A stretch of DNA of 64,000 nt from JAFGNB01 sp050304135 (lineage in GTDB: Bacteria > Fibrobacterota > Chitinivibrionia > Chitinivibrionales > Chitinispirillaceae): contig JBNLDC010000029.1 of the NCBI GenBank assembly GCA_050304135.1, forward strand, positions 62,001-126,000, given 5' to 3'. Positions 9,127 to 16,861 of the stretch are shown piece after piece (within the stretch, counting starts at the first letter, position 1; each line of letters starts with the position of its first letter). Position numbers and translations under genes: made by a program. Below the pieces are notes generated by a model, which saw only the letters and a program-made list of their open reading frames with translations, did not search any database and was not told the DNA's origin.

Positions 9127-9975
9127 TCAAATGTTCTGTTCGGGTGGCTGATTGTTCGAGAATACAAATTCGCTCATTTTTCGGCTGATCACCCGATCAT
9201 AGACTCGTGGAAACAGCATACGCAGTATTCCGCCCCATTTCTCGATACCGCCGATGACCGCGTCTTCCTTTCCGGAAGCAATAGTTTTCAGAATCTTCTG
9301 CGCGCATTTCTCAGAACTCATTTTACGTGAAAGCGCTTTGGTCGCCTTTCCGTACGAGGTTCCTTCGGCGGTGAGCGCATTCCGTGACATTGACGTTTCG
9401 ATCCAGCCGGGTCGGACAACCGTAATAGCTACGCCGCTGCCGCGCAACTCCGCACGGAGCGTGTCGAAATACCCCTGCAGCGCATGTTTTGAAGCGGCGT
9501 AGGCGGAGCGGCCCGGCAGATGAAACGTTCCAAGAACACTCGAAACCACAACGATCCTTCCTGAGCCGCGCTTGAGCATCGAAGGGAGCAACTCCCGGGA
9601 GAGAAATGCCGCACCGAAAAAGTTGACGTTGAATATCCGCTTCACCACATCGGGGGCACACGAAAGGGCTGAAGCCCGCTGTCCCACCCCCGCATTACTG
9701 ATGAGGATGTCAATTCCGCCGGTACGTTCGAGTACCCGCTGCACTACGGACGGTAACTCGTCATGTTCCGCTACATCAAACGGCTCAACAATTGGTTCAA
9801 GGCCGGGTTGGCGCCTGGTGCACTCAGCTGCCACCCGATCAAGTCCTGCTTTGTCACGTGAACTCAGAACCAGTCGGGCACCTTTTTCCGCAAGGGCGAG
9901 GGCAAGAGCTTCACCGATACCGGACGAGGCGCCGGTAATCCAGATGTTTTTTTCATGAAACGGAGCACTGCCCAT
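9127..9975 (-). CDS. Short-chain dehydrogenase/reductase
   Basis: 282 aa with a classical Rossmann fold. The nucleotide-binding motif TGASSGIG is at 14-21, NAG at 94-96, and the catalytic Ser and Y159-x3-K163 lie in the VVSS...SAYAASK region. Arg in SSRD after the second strand suggests a preference for NADP(H). The C-terminal region (IGGIEKWGGILRMLFPRVYDRV) resembles SDRs acting on lipid or acyl substrates, but the substrate is not predictable. The gene stands alone, convergent with the preceding secreted protein gene. Confidence 0.88.
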   Translation of the reverse strand: MGSAPFHEKNIWITGASSGIGEALALALAEKGARLVLSSRDKAGLDRVAAECTRRQPGLEPIVEPFDVAEHDELPSVVQRVLERTGGIDILISNAGVGQRASALSCAPDVVKRIFNVNFFGAAFLSRELLPSMLKRGSGRIVVVSSVLGTFHLPGRSAYAASKHALQGYFDTLRAELRGSGVAITVVRPGWIETSMSRNALTAEGTSYGKATKALSRKMSSEKCAQKILKTIASGKEDAVIGGIEKWGGILRMLFPRVYDRVISRKMSEFVFSNNQPPEQNI

Positions 9976-10106
9976 AACAATTCCCTATCTGTTGATTCAA
10001 GGAAGGTGCTTTCCTTGAAAATACACCATTTCATGGTGCCGGGGGGAGTGTGGGGGCGGGAGTGGGCTTTAAGGAAGCTAAAAATGCCGTTTATACGACA
10101 GTGTGT

Positions 10107-10421
10107 TCAGTTAAACCGGATGGAGATCTCCTCTTTCCCGGGAATCTGCTCAACGGAAAAGGTACCTTTGAAGTCAAGCGAAATGTTTTTTGTACGCGCC
10201 ACCTGCATCCAGTGTTCCTGAATGGATTCCTGTTTATCCCGGGTTACGTCGCTATTGATAAACAGATGCAGCAGTTCTGCATTCCGGGTGTCGAACTGAA
10301 CAAGAATTGCAGAGTGCTCAAAAAATATCAGATCATCATACGCATACGAAATTGCTGATCCGATCTCTTCGGACAGTTGCTCTACCAGATGGAGCGGGCG
10401 AAATTCAGTTGTTACCGACAC
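10107..10421 (-). CDS. Hypothetical protein, third gene of the nitrogenase-associated operon
   Basis: 104 aa from GTG 10421, with AAAGGA six bases upstream, so the start is well supported. It is an acidic, soluble-looking alpha/beta protein with no signal peptide or membrane segment. No family is recognised. It lies 46 bases after the HEPN-like gene in the same orientation, downstream of a strong sigma-54 promoter match, so a nitrogen-related role is plausible by context only. Confidence 0.6.
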   Translation of the reverse strand: MSVTTEFRPLHLVEQLSEEIGSAISYAYDDLIFFEHSAILVQFDTRNAELLHLFINSDVTRDKQESIQEHWMQVARTKNISLDFKGTFSVEQIPGKEEISIRFN

Positions 10422-10467
10422 AAGTCATCCTTTGAAATGGTTGTTGCGATTGTACCGTTAGAAAAAC

Positions 10468-10875
10468 TCAGACAACGGGTACGGATTCTTCCTGTGTACT
10501 GCAGGATGTATCCGCATAGTCAACGAGCTGGATTGCCGCATTCAACAATCGCTGTACCACATCCTCCGAAGGTTTCTCCCGGTGGTATTCGTAAATGTTG
10601 CATATTGACTGTACCTGTTCGAGTGCCAGCAGTTCATTGCTGAGTTCCGACGGGACGGATACAAACGATGCGATACCTCTGAGAAGATCACTGAACGTGT
10701 GATTGTCGGCAAGGTCGTTATGGTACATAAGAATCGCCATACAGCTCTTCTCAATAGACATCGCAAGAAGGTTGTACCGGATATCGGATGAAAGCCGCGA
10801 CGGTTTGCCCTCTTTTCCCCTGCCGGCTTTGAGGTACTGGTGGGCATCCTTCAGGAAAATTTTCCATTCACCCAT
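10468..10875 (-). CDS. HEPN-like all-helical protein in the nitrogenase-associated operon
   Basis: 135 aa, predicted all helical. The pattern LKDAHQYLKAGR...RYNLLAMSIEKSCMAILMYHN is typical of HEPN-fold proteins (helical, nucleotide- or RNA-associated), but the usual Rx4-6H motif is not clear, so catalytic activity is unlikely. ATG 10875 overlaps the end of the upstream ArsC-like gene by 8 bases, implying translational coupling. Small helical proteins of this kind occur in nif regions of diazotrophs; the exact family is uncertain. Confidence 0.65.
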   Translation of the reverse strand: MGEWKIFLKDAHQYLKAGRGKEGKPSRLSSDIRYNLLAMSIEKSCMAILMYHNDLADNHTFSDLLRGIASFVSVPSELSNELLALEQVQSICNIYEYHREKPSEDVVQRLLNAAIQLVDYADTSCSTQEESVPVV

Positions 10876-11332
10876 TGTTCATCCCTTCAGCTGTAATGCA
10901 GTTGTTTTCACCAATCCGTGGACAGGTGACCAGATCCGCATCGATAAGTTGATCGAACAGATCTTTGTTTCCGGAAACAGGCTTGAAATCAATAAGTTGT
11001 TTGAGACGGCCGGTGTCGAAACCGCAAAAGCTCAGGTCGTCAATCCGTATGAGGGGGCGTCGGATGAGAAGGTGATCCTTCAGCATCAGTGCCAGGGCCT
11101 CCTGCTCATCAAGTTGTTTCGGATGCACGTTCCCTGATGTAATAGCAGGAGCGGTCGGGTTGAACCAGTCTGCTACCGGCTTGTCCTCAAAAAAAGCTCT
11201 GAGTGATTCAGTGGTGAAGTCCTCCTGCAGCAGATCATGGTCAATCAGTTCGTGGCCGGCTGCTGTCATAAGCTTTTTCTGTTTCCGGTTATTGATGCAG
11301 TCCGGTTTTCCGTAAAAATGTATAAGAGCCAT
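10868..11332 (-). CDS. Nitrogenase-associated ArsC/Spx-like protein
   Basis: 154 aa. MALIHFYGKPDCINNRKQKKLM is the thioredoxin-fold start seen in ArsC/Spx proteins and in the nitrogenase-associated subfamily. Only a single Cys follows the first strand. DHDLLQEDFTTESLRAFF and PVADWFNPTAPAI match the core of that subfamily, and FCGFDTGRLKQLI closes it. I start at ATG 11332 (AAGGA at a normal distance) rather than at the upstream end of the frame, 11452. The cellular role in known diazotrophs is unclear. It is the first gene of a three-gene operon behind a sigma-54 promoter match at 11370-11385. Confidence 0.82.
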   Translation of the reverse strand: MALIHFYGKPDCINNRKQKKLMTAAGHELIDHDLLQEDFTTESLRAFFEDKPVADWFNPTAPAITSGNVHPKQLDEQEALALMLKDHLLIRRPLIRIDDLSFCGFDTGRLKQLIDFKPVSGNKDLFDQLIDADLVTCPRIGENNCITAEGMNNG

Positions 11333-11369
11333 ATTCGTTCCTTTTTGAAACCGATGAACTGATAACATT

Positions 11370-11385
11370 TGCAAAACTGATGCCA
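11370..11385 (-). promoter_or_regulatory. Sigma-54 promoter candidate for the ArsC-like operon
   Basis: On the minus strand the sequence is TGGCAT-N5-TTGCA, one base from the consensus TGGCAC-N5-TTGCA. The invariant GG and GC have the correct 12-base offset. The predicted start of transcription falls near 11360, leaving a leader of about 28 bases that contains the ribosome-binding site. Confidence 0.75.
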
Positions 11386-11627
11386 CATGCATACTGCCTC
11401 CTGTGGTGCGGAAACCAGCCCGCTCTGATAAAACGTTGAACAACTTTGTCACATTCGAACGGTTTCTGTATGTGTTTGTATGCGTGCCACGTTGTTAAGT
11501 ACACCGTTGACTGGAGGGGCGTGCTGTCGGGGCTGGAAGCGTTTTTTGATGAATTTGCTGCTATGGCAGAAATAAAACCAGGGCAGACGGTGCGGCGAAT
11601 CATACAGTGTGCATCAGGCATATACCA

Positions 11628-11647
11628 CGGTGACTAAAATGTCACCG
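11628..11647. promoter_or_regulatory. Perfect 7-bp inverted repeat between two sigma-54 promoters
   Basis: CGGTGAC-N6-GTCACCG lies about 90 bp upstream of the -24/-12 site of the Nif11 gene and about 240 bp from the other. That position and symmetry suit an enhancer-binding-protein site. No NifA-type TGT-N10-ACA is present between the promoters. Confidence 0.4.
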
Positions 11648-11734
11648 GGATTCTCTTGGGCAACAATAACGTCAGTTTATGATCCGGTTTTTTGATTGAC
11701 ACCCCTGTTTTCAGGGTAAAAAGCGAAATATCTG

Positions 11735-11750
11735 AGGCATGGCAATTGCT
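11735..11750 (+). promoter_or_regulatory. Sigma-54 promoter candidate for the Nif11 peptide gene
   Basis: AGGCAT-N5-TTGCT against the consensus TGGCAC-N5-TTGCW. GG and GC are spaced exactly as required. Transcription would start near 11761, 32 bases before the ATG at 11793. Confidence 0.65.
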
Positions 11751-11792
11751 TTATGTATCGGGTGATACTGTAACATAAAAAAGGAGGTGGAG

Positions 11793-12119
11793 ATGTCCAT
11801 TCACCATGCGAAAAAATTTATTACGGTTGGTATGGAGGACGCGCAGTTGCGTGAACGGCTCAACAGTGCTGCAACGATGACGGAGCTGCTGGCGATAACC
11901 GGAGAGTATGGGGTATCGTTTACCCCCGGAGAGTTTGAAGATGCGTGCAATAACCTGCTTGTACAATGTCAGTTTGAGGAGCAGGCGGATCAGCTAAAGG
12001 AATTCAAGATGTGGTGGGACCTGCTTTCGGGGATGCTCGGAAATGATTCTGAGGGGTCGCCGGGGTCCTGCGGTAGCAGTTCAACATGTTCCGCAGGCGG
12101 CTGTGCCGGCTGCAGATAG
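11793..12119 (+). CDS. Nif11-domain peptide with Cys/Gly/Ser-rich C-terminal tail
   Basis: 108 aa. ATG 11793 is chosen because a near-perfect AAGGAGG (11781-11787) precedes it; the frame also offers GTG 11787, inside that site. Residues 1-60 fit the Nif11 / nitrile-hydratase-like leader family: HHAKKFITVGMEDAQLRERL, then AITGEYGVSFTPGEFEDAC. Known members are either nif-region proteins of diazotrophs or leader peptides of modified natural products. The last 21 residues contain four Cys in a Gly/Ser background (CGSSSTCSAGGCAGCR), like a core peptide or a metal site. No maturation enzyme such as LanM is next to it. The sigma-54 promoter favours a nitrogen role. Confidence 0.8.
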   Translation: MSIHHAKKFITVGMEDAQLRERLNSAATMTELLAITGEYGVSFTPGEFEDACNNLLVQCQFEEQADQLKEFKMWWDLLSGMLGNDSEGSPGSCGSSSTCSAGGCAGCR

Positions 12120-12133
12120 AAAGGTATTCCGGA

Positions 12134-12379
12134 ATGAGGAAAGAGACACTTGAGAAGATTTTCGAGTACGCATCGATGCCGGTGCATGGAACACTTTCGA
12201 GAAAACTTCGTAAGGATATAAGCTTTCAGGTAAATGATGGCGACATTTTCGAAAACGTCACCCTGTTTCTGGGTGAGGAGTTTGTACGCGTTACCGGTAA
12301 TGATGCGGGTAAAATGATCAATACCTATTATGACTGGGAAAAAATCGTTTCAGTTAAAACAATAGGAGTTGTCGAGTAA
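12134..12379 (+). CDS. Small hypothetical protein downstream of the Nif11 peptide
   Basis: 81 aa from ATG 12134, with GAAAGG about nine bases upstream and only 14 bases after the Nif11 stop, so it is co-transcribed. The N-terminal third is basic and helical (MRKETLEKIFEYASMPVHGT). The rest is beta-rich (VNDGDIFENVTLFLGEEFVRV, then DWEKIVSVKTIGVV), suggesting a small barrel. There is no Cys and no signal peptide. It is not recognised. By position it could be a partner or chaperone of the Nif11 peptide. Confidence 0.65.
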   Translation: MRKETLEKIFEYASMPVHGTLSRKLRKDISFQVNDGDIFENVTLFLGEEFVRVTGNDAGKMINTYYDWEKIVSVKTIGVVE

Positions 12380-12407
12380 TCAGACGGGAATACATACCCG
12401 TGTTTGA

Positions 12408-12451
12408 TATGGAAAAGTCGGTGCGGATGGTTCCGTGGCGACTTTTCCATA
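12408..12451. terminator. Long hairpin between convergent operons
   Basis: A perfect 13-bp stem (TATGGAAAAGTCG and its complement) with an inner 4-bp stem CGGA/TCCG. It sits between the plus-strand Nif11 pair and the minus-strand acyl carrier protein gene, and the A/T run in each arm suits a bidirectional terminator. Confidence 0.55.
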
Positions 12452-12554
12452 CTATACGCCCGGCAGCGTTGATATCCGGTGGAGTGGAAATGTGCCGACA
12501 GACTTCTGCGGCTCCTCTCTACGCCTTCAAACCATATGTCGGGTCGATCAGGTT

Positions 12555-12848
12555 TCAGCAGGTGCGTTCCCGCGCGATAAATTCGGCGATCGAGTCAACG
12601 GTGTTGACGATAAACCGTGCCGGATGATTGTTGTCGATACGCACTCCGTAGGTGCGCTGGAGCATCATAACTATTTCGAGTGCATCAACAGAATCAATAC
12701 CCAGCGTTCCGTTGCGATCGAAAAGCGAAACCGTGTCACCGATATCATCGGGAGTGATATCGGGAAGTTTGAGGGTGGTAATAATCAGTTCCTTGATCTC
12801 CCGTTTGAGTTCAGGAGTCGGGTTTGCCGGGGCGGATGTTTCTGCCAT
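12555..12848 (-). CDS. Acyl carrier protein
   Basis: 97 aa. The phosphopantetheine attachment motif is GIDSVDALEIV, with Ser53. It has a typical four-helix ACP pattern, TVSLFDRNGTLGIDS and an N-terminal extension (MAETSAPANPTPE) of about 10 residues. It lies 51 bases after a BtrH-like acyltransferase gene in the same orientation. BtrH in butirosin synthesis accepts an acyl group from a dedicated ACP, so this ACP is probably the donor for that enzyme rather than the fatty-acid-synthesis ACP. No ketosynthase or ligase that would load it is in the window. Confidence 0.9.
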   Translation of the reverse strand: MAETSAPANPTPELKREIKELIITTLKLPDITPDDIGDTVSLFDRNGTLGIDSVDALEIVMMLQRTYGVRIDNNHPARFIVNTVDSIAEFIARERTC

Positions 12849-12899
12849 CGTTTTTATCCGTTGCTGCCTGGTGGTTGCCGAGGTTTCAGTTCGTTTTGT

Positions 12900-13913
12900 T
12901 CAGCCGCACGAAAGTGCATACAGTGCCCGGAAGAGCGATTCTTCCTCTTCCGCTCGTTCAAGTACGAGATCCCGGAGCTGAATAAGCCGATCGGGACCGA
13001 GATCCCTTTGCTTCGAACTTCGTGCGGCGGTCATCGCGATTTCCCGCCACTTGTCGCCATTGTTCATCATTTTTTTCGACAGCGAGAAGAGTTCGTCGTT
13101 CCCGAAAAGCCGTGACGCCTCCTGAAGGAAAGCGGCATACATAAAACGAAACCCGCCACCGCCTGTTCCCCGCTCTTCAAGAAGCAGATGGATCAGCATG
13201 ATCTGGTGCGCCAGTTCGTCGACCGACCGTGATTTCGCCGGCCATGAGGGGATATCCCGGGCGAATCTGCGGATCGCCGTAACCCCGATAAAAGGGATTG
13301 GCAGTTTGATCATGGTAAAAGCTGCCTGCCGTATGCCTTTCATGACTGCTTTCATTAGTTGCCGCTCATTTGGTAATTGGGCCGACGTTACTTGATACAT
13401 AAATCCCGACGGCGAAAAATCACCCCGGGCGAAGCGTCCTTTTTCGAGTGACCGGGTAGAGAGCTTCGATAGCGTTGGATAGTAGCAGTCACTCACGATG
13501 AAATTGTTGTCCTCCCGTGCTGTCGCGACAATATAATGAGCATTGAAATGGGTCCGCATGTAATCGGGAATGTAGTCCATATAGAACATGTCCACCTGCA
13601 GCGCGACAGGTATTCCCGTATCAAGAAGCGCGGTGAGACGGTCGTAGGCTCTGGATCTGTCGGAGAACCGTTCGGTTTTAAAGGTGGTACCGATTCTTCG
13701 GGCAACATTTTTCCTGATATCACCCGGTTTGGTGCGGAGTTCGAATACCGGCAGCGGCATACTGGGGATTTTCATGTAGACCGCACAGGCCCCTGCGGCA
13801 ATACCGAACACCATGGGTTCACTGATGGCCAGGCCATGATGACGAAGCAATCCGGTGACGGTTCCGGATTCACAGTGTGCATACATAGAGTGTTCATAAG
13901 GACGAATCGTCAC
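12900..13913 (-). CDS. BtrH-like acyltransferase (BtrH_N plus DUF4872)
   Basis: 337 aa from GTG 13913, with GAGG five bases upstream, 7 bases after the regulator's stop codon. Residues 1-150 form a papain-like BtrH_N domain: HCESGTVTGLL with candidate nucleophile Cys14, NAHYIVA with His126, and VSDCYYP with Asp142. The C-terminal half is helical and fits DUF4872. In butirosin synthesis BtrH transfers an acyl group from ACP to an amine. The substrates here are unknown, and no aminoglycoside genes are nearby. It sits in a tight regulator-transferase-ACP operon. Confidence 0.8.
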   Translation of the reverse strand: MTIRPYEHSMYAHCESGTVTGLLRHHGLAISEPMVFGIAAGACAVYMKIPSMPLPVFELRTKPGDIRKNVARRIGTTFKTERFSDRSRAYDRLTALLDTGIPVALQVDMFYMDYIPDYMRTHFNAHYIVATAREDNNFIVSDCYYPTLSKLSTRSLEKGRFARGDFSPSGFMYQVTSAQLPNERQLMKAVMKGIRQAAFTMIKLPIPFIGVTAIRRFARDIPSWPAKSRSVDELAHQIMLIHLLLEERGTGGGGFRFMYAAFLQEASRLFGNDELFSLSKKMMNNGDKWREIAMTAARSSKQRDLGPDRLIQLRDLVLERAEEEESLFRALYALSCG

Positions 13914-13920
13914 AAAAACC

Positions 13921-14376
13921 TCAGATGATCTCGGTTATGGTGAAGAGTGAATTTTCGGTTTTTTGACGTCGGATGGAAAAATCGTTTTTCCGGGGAATTA
14001 TTACCTCGAAGAAATCGGCAATGGCGATGTCGAAAACTTCCGCATAACGGTGCAGATCGTTGATGGTCACTGTGGCGAATCCTGACGGACCGAGCTGTTT
14101 TCTGACTTTTGCCCGGGAGAATCCTGCTCGTGCCGCCAGATCGGCAACGGTCATTCTGTTAAGCTCCAGATAAAATGCGACCGGACTGGTTTCTCCCTTT
14201 TTCAGTTTATCGATCCCGGAGGTAATAATTTTTTCCCGGCTTTCAAGAAAATCGTTCAGATGATTTTTAGCTGCAAAGGCACCGGTTTGCAAACTTCCAT
14301 AGGTTCCGTCGGGGCGCTCGACATAGAGTAACAGCTGGTGCAGGTCATAATCAACGTGTGCGTCTTCTTCTTTCAC
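13921..14376 (-). CDS. XRE-type helix-turn-helix regulator
   Basis: 151 aa. The HTH region is around residues 75-125 (RMTVADLAARAGFSRAKVRK, followed by DLHRYAEVFDIAIADFFEV), typical of Cro/CI-type DNA binding. The N-terminal 60 residues resemble no known sensor. It is first in the operon with the BtrH-like enzyme and the ACP, so it probably controls that cassette. A dyad CTGAAT-N11-ATTCAG (14418-14440) upstream could be its autoregulatory site. Confidence 0.8.
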   Translation of the reverse strand: MKEEDAHVDYDLHQLLLYVERPDGTYGSLQTGAFAAKNHLNDFLESREKIITSGIDKLKKGETSPVAFYLELNRMTVADLAARAGFSRAKVRKQLGPSGFATVTINDLHRYAEVFDIAIADFFEVIIPRKNDFSIRRQKTENSLFTITEII

Positions 14377-14417
14377 CTGAGGATTCCCGATTCTTTTGCT
14401 GTTGGTATCACTGTTTC

Positions 14418-14440
14418 CTGAATATGAAAATATAATTCAG
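14418..14440. promoter_or_regulatory. Dyad upstream of the XRE regulator
   Basis: CTGAAT and ATTCAG form an inverted pair around 11 bases, about 42 bp upstream of the regulator start codon. It is a candidate operator; the assignment rests on position only. Confidence 0.35.
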
Positions 14441-14535
14441 CGGTTTCAGTGTGAAAACCGACTCGCAATTCCGGGGTGTTTTCCTGAAAAATATGTTCAG
14501 ATCACGGTAAATTATTCTTCCGGGATTTGCGTTTC

Positions 14536-14605
14536 GTGCCACAATTATTTAATTTAGTGCTACTATATCGTGGCACGATAATTAAAAAAGGTGCCACTAT
14601 ATCAC
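14536..14605. promoter_or_regulatory. Operator-like array of GTGCCAC half-sites before the TonB receptor
   Basis: The heptamer GTGCCAC (or GTGCTAC) starts at 14536, 14557 and 14591, and its complement GTGGCAC at 14570. GTGCTAC-tatatc-GTGGCAC makes a 20-bp dyad, and the outer copies are each spaced by 21 bp (two helical turns) from an inner one. The spacer tatatc recurs after the last copy. This looks like cooperative repressor binding over the promoter of the uptake cluster. The regulator is not identified. Confidence 0.6.
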
Positions 14606-14624
14606 TGAACAAAGGAAAAAACAG

Positions 14625-16796
14625 ATGGAGAAACGATTGAAAATTTTCAGATCAGGATTTTTTATCTGTCTGATAACTGCCGGCACCGGTTCTTTTGCTG
14701 CAGAACCTGATTCCAATTCAATCAGGATTCAGGATCTTGACCGGATGACGGTTCGTGCACAACGAACAAAAATGTTTGCTTCGGATATTATCGACAGTAC
14801 GAAACTGATTGAATCACGTGATTCGAAAACCATCGACGGATTGCTGACGGACCTTCCGGGAATTGATGTCAAGCGAAGCTCTCCCGCAGCCGGAAAAGGG
14901 CGGGGGGTTACTTTACGGGGATTTGACGAATCCCGTTTTCTGATTCTTCTCGACGGGCGATCGCTCAACGGATGCGGCGTGATGGGAGGCGACTATGTTG
15001 ACTGGGCTTCGCTTACAACGGATAACATCAAGGAGATTGAGGTGATCCGCGGACCGGCCTCCGCTGAATTCGGAAATTCGTTCGGTGGAGTTGTTTCCAT
15101 TGTTACGAAGGATCGAAGAAACGTGTCGGAAAAAACCACTGCCGCCATATCCTACGGGGTTGTCGCTCCGGAACATATCGAAGATGCAACCAGGAAAATG
15201 AAAACGAATTTTTCAATTTCACATCAAAACAAAATAGGTGAAATCGCCTTGTTTGACCTGTATGCATCGCACGGAAGCGGAACGCCGATTCTTCGGAACA
15301 ATTACTATAACCTGACCGGTTTCGGTGGTAATCTGTCGCTGTTTTTACCTGCTGAGATCGAAGCGAACATCGGTCTGCGAAGCTCGATACAATACCGTGG
15401 TTTCGCCATCGAAAACAATCCTGACAGCAGTAATTTCGACCGCGACTATCCGGTTTCCGAAGAGAGTTCCGGAGGAGGGCCGGGACTTTCCTGGAAAGGT
15501 GGAGGTTTTTATTTCGGTGACCGAAGTTACTGGAAAAATATCCGTACGCAAACGGATTTTTCTCTTTCCAGACAGATCGGAAAACTCGCGCTTTCAGGGA
15601 GGCTGTATTGCAACAATCAGAACCGCACCGAATATTTCTATGCCCTTACCGATACGAATACCCTTGTACTGGAACGGTTCGCGAAGCCGGAGGACTATAC
15701 ATGGGGATGGAATATAAAGGCGGTACACAAGCTTACCGACAACTACCTGCTCAAATACGGTGTCGAGGGTTCCGATCTGGCATACAATAATTCAGACATC
15801 CGTCATGTCGATACATCCTACTTCAGATCCCCGCCTTCGGACGGGCCGGATGAGAGGATGAACGCATCAAACCAGTATTCACTCTATCTGCAAAGTGAGC
15901 TTGATTTTTTTGATCACCTCTCGGTATCACCCGGAATTCGCTATGATTATTATAGCGGTACCAAACGGGATTCAACCATGGACGAAACCGTGCGGCAGGG
16001 GGTCAGTCCCAACGGCACTGTTTCTATCGGAGTATGGAACGGTAGTACGATTTCGCTTTCCGGTGCGTACCGGTACCGTTTCCCCTCCTGTCCCGAGCTG
16101 TACTGGTATTACAACGGACACGACTTTGCGGGACGCAAGGAACTCTCGCCGGAACGGGCGCTGCAGGTCGATGGGGGTATCTCGCAGCATCTGCAGTCGG
16201 GTGACGCGTTCAGTGTCGATCTTGATCTGCGGGGATACCGCTATAACGTTAAAGATTATATCCGGACCGTTTTCGGTGGACGACCGGTACCTCCACTCAG
16301 AGCGAAAGCGAGCAGACTGATCTACAACATTGATAATGTCACCTTGAGCGGAATGGAAGCGGAGGTGAAAATGAACCTCATAAAAGGTTTAGCGGCCCGC
16401 GCGAATTACACCTGGCAGATGACCCGAAAGGAAGGTGATACATTCGACAGCAGTATGAGTTATTCCGACGGTCTGCCCGAATTACCGGAACATAAAGCAA
16501 ATGCCGCTGTTGAATATTCCTGGAAAAACGGTGCGTTTGCGGCGCTTTCGATGCGGTACGTGGGAAGCAGAGAGGTGATTCAGGAGAGTTTCACCAGTAG
16601 TGGTGCGGCATACCGCAATGTCGATTCATTCGTGACATTCAGATTATCAGGGATATATCCCGCCTACACCTCAGATGCCCTGATCGTAAAGATCAAGGCG
16701 GGGATCGACAATCTGTTCAATGCCGAGTATGAGGAATATCCCGGTATTCCTATGCCGGGAATAACTGGAACTGCTTCGGTGGAAGTTGATTTCTGA
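14625..16796 (+). CDS. TonB-dependent outer-membrane receptor
   Basis: 723 aa with a signal peptide ending TGSFAA. The plug domain follows (about residues 40-165), with LTDLPGIDVKR, GVTLRGFDESRFLILLDGR, NIKEIEVIRGPASAEFGNSF and GGVVSIVTK. The rest is a 22-strand barrel with the TonB-receptor end NLFNAEYEEYPGIPMPG, closing in VEVDF. It uses TonB energy to import a chelate. RBS AAAGGA precedes ATG 14625. It is first in a cluster with a methyltransferase, an FmdE-like protein and a FecBCD-type ABC importer, so the ligand is probably a metal complex or metallophore rather than a sugar. Confidence 0.93.
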   Translation: MEKRLKIFRSGFFICLITAGTGSFAAEPDSNSIRIQDLDRMTVRAQRTKMFASDIIDSTKLIESRDSKTIDGLLTDLPGIDVKRSSPAAGKGRGVTLRGFDESRFLILLDGRSLNGCGVMGGDYVDWASLTTDNIKEIEVIRGPASAEFGNSFGGVVSIVTKDRRNVSEKTTAAISYGVVAPEHIEDATRKMKTNFSISHQNKIGEIALFDLYASHGSGTPILRNNYYNLTGFGGNLSLFLPAEIEANIGLRSSIQYRGFAIENNPDSSNFDRDYPVSEESSGGGPGLSWKGGGFYFGDRSYWKNIRTQTDFSLSRQIGKLALSGRLYCNNQNRTEYFYALTDTNTLVLERFAKPEDYTWGWNIKAVHKLTDNYLLKYGVEGSDLAYNNSDIRHVDTSYFRSPPSDGPDERMNASNQYSLYLQSELDFFDHLSVSPGIRYDYYSGTKRDSTMDETVRQGVSPNGTVSIGVWNGSTISLSGAYRYRFPSCPELYWYYNGHDFAGRKELSPERALQVDGGISQHLQSGDAFSVDLDLRGYRYNVKDYIRTVFGGRPVPPLRAKASRLIYNIDNVTLSGMEAEVKMNLIKGLAARANYTWQMTRKEGDTFDSSMSYSDGLPELPEHKANAAVEYSWKNGAFAALSMRYVGSREVIQESFTSSGAAYRNVDSFVTFRLSGIYPAYTSDALIVKIKAGIDNLFNAEYEEYPGIPMPGITGTASVEVDF

Positions 16797-16861
16797 TATA
16801 GCAATTACCATAGGGGTTCAGGAATCTGAACCCCAACAGAATACGGGAAAAGGAACACTCA

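Noticed and set aside
11446..11637. Open frame of 63 codons between the two sigma-54 promoters
   Set aside because: It starts at a TTG without a ribosome-binding site and overlaps the region expected to hold regulatory sites; coding cannot be excluded but is not supported.
12435..13115. 226-codon plus-strand frame opposite the ACP and BtrH genes
   Set aside because: It is a shadow of the minus-strand genes; its protein has no recognisable pattern and there is no ribosome-binding site.
14571..14586. TGGCAC at 14571 as a sigma-54 -24 element for the TonB receptor
   Set aside because: The -12 element at the right spacing would be TTAAA, lacking the essential GC. The hexamer belongs to the GTGGCAC operator half-site.
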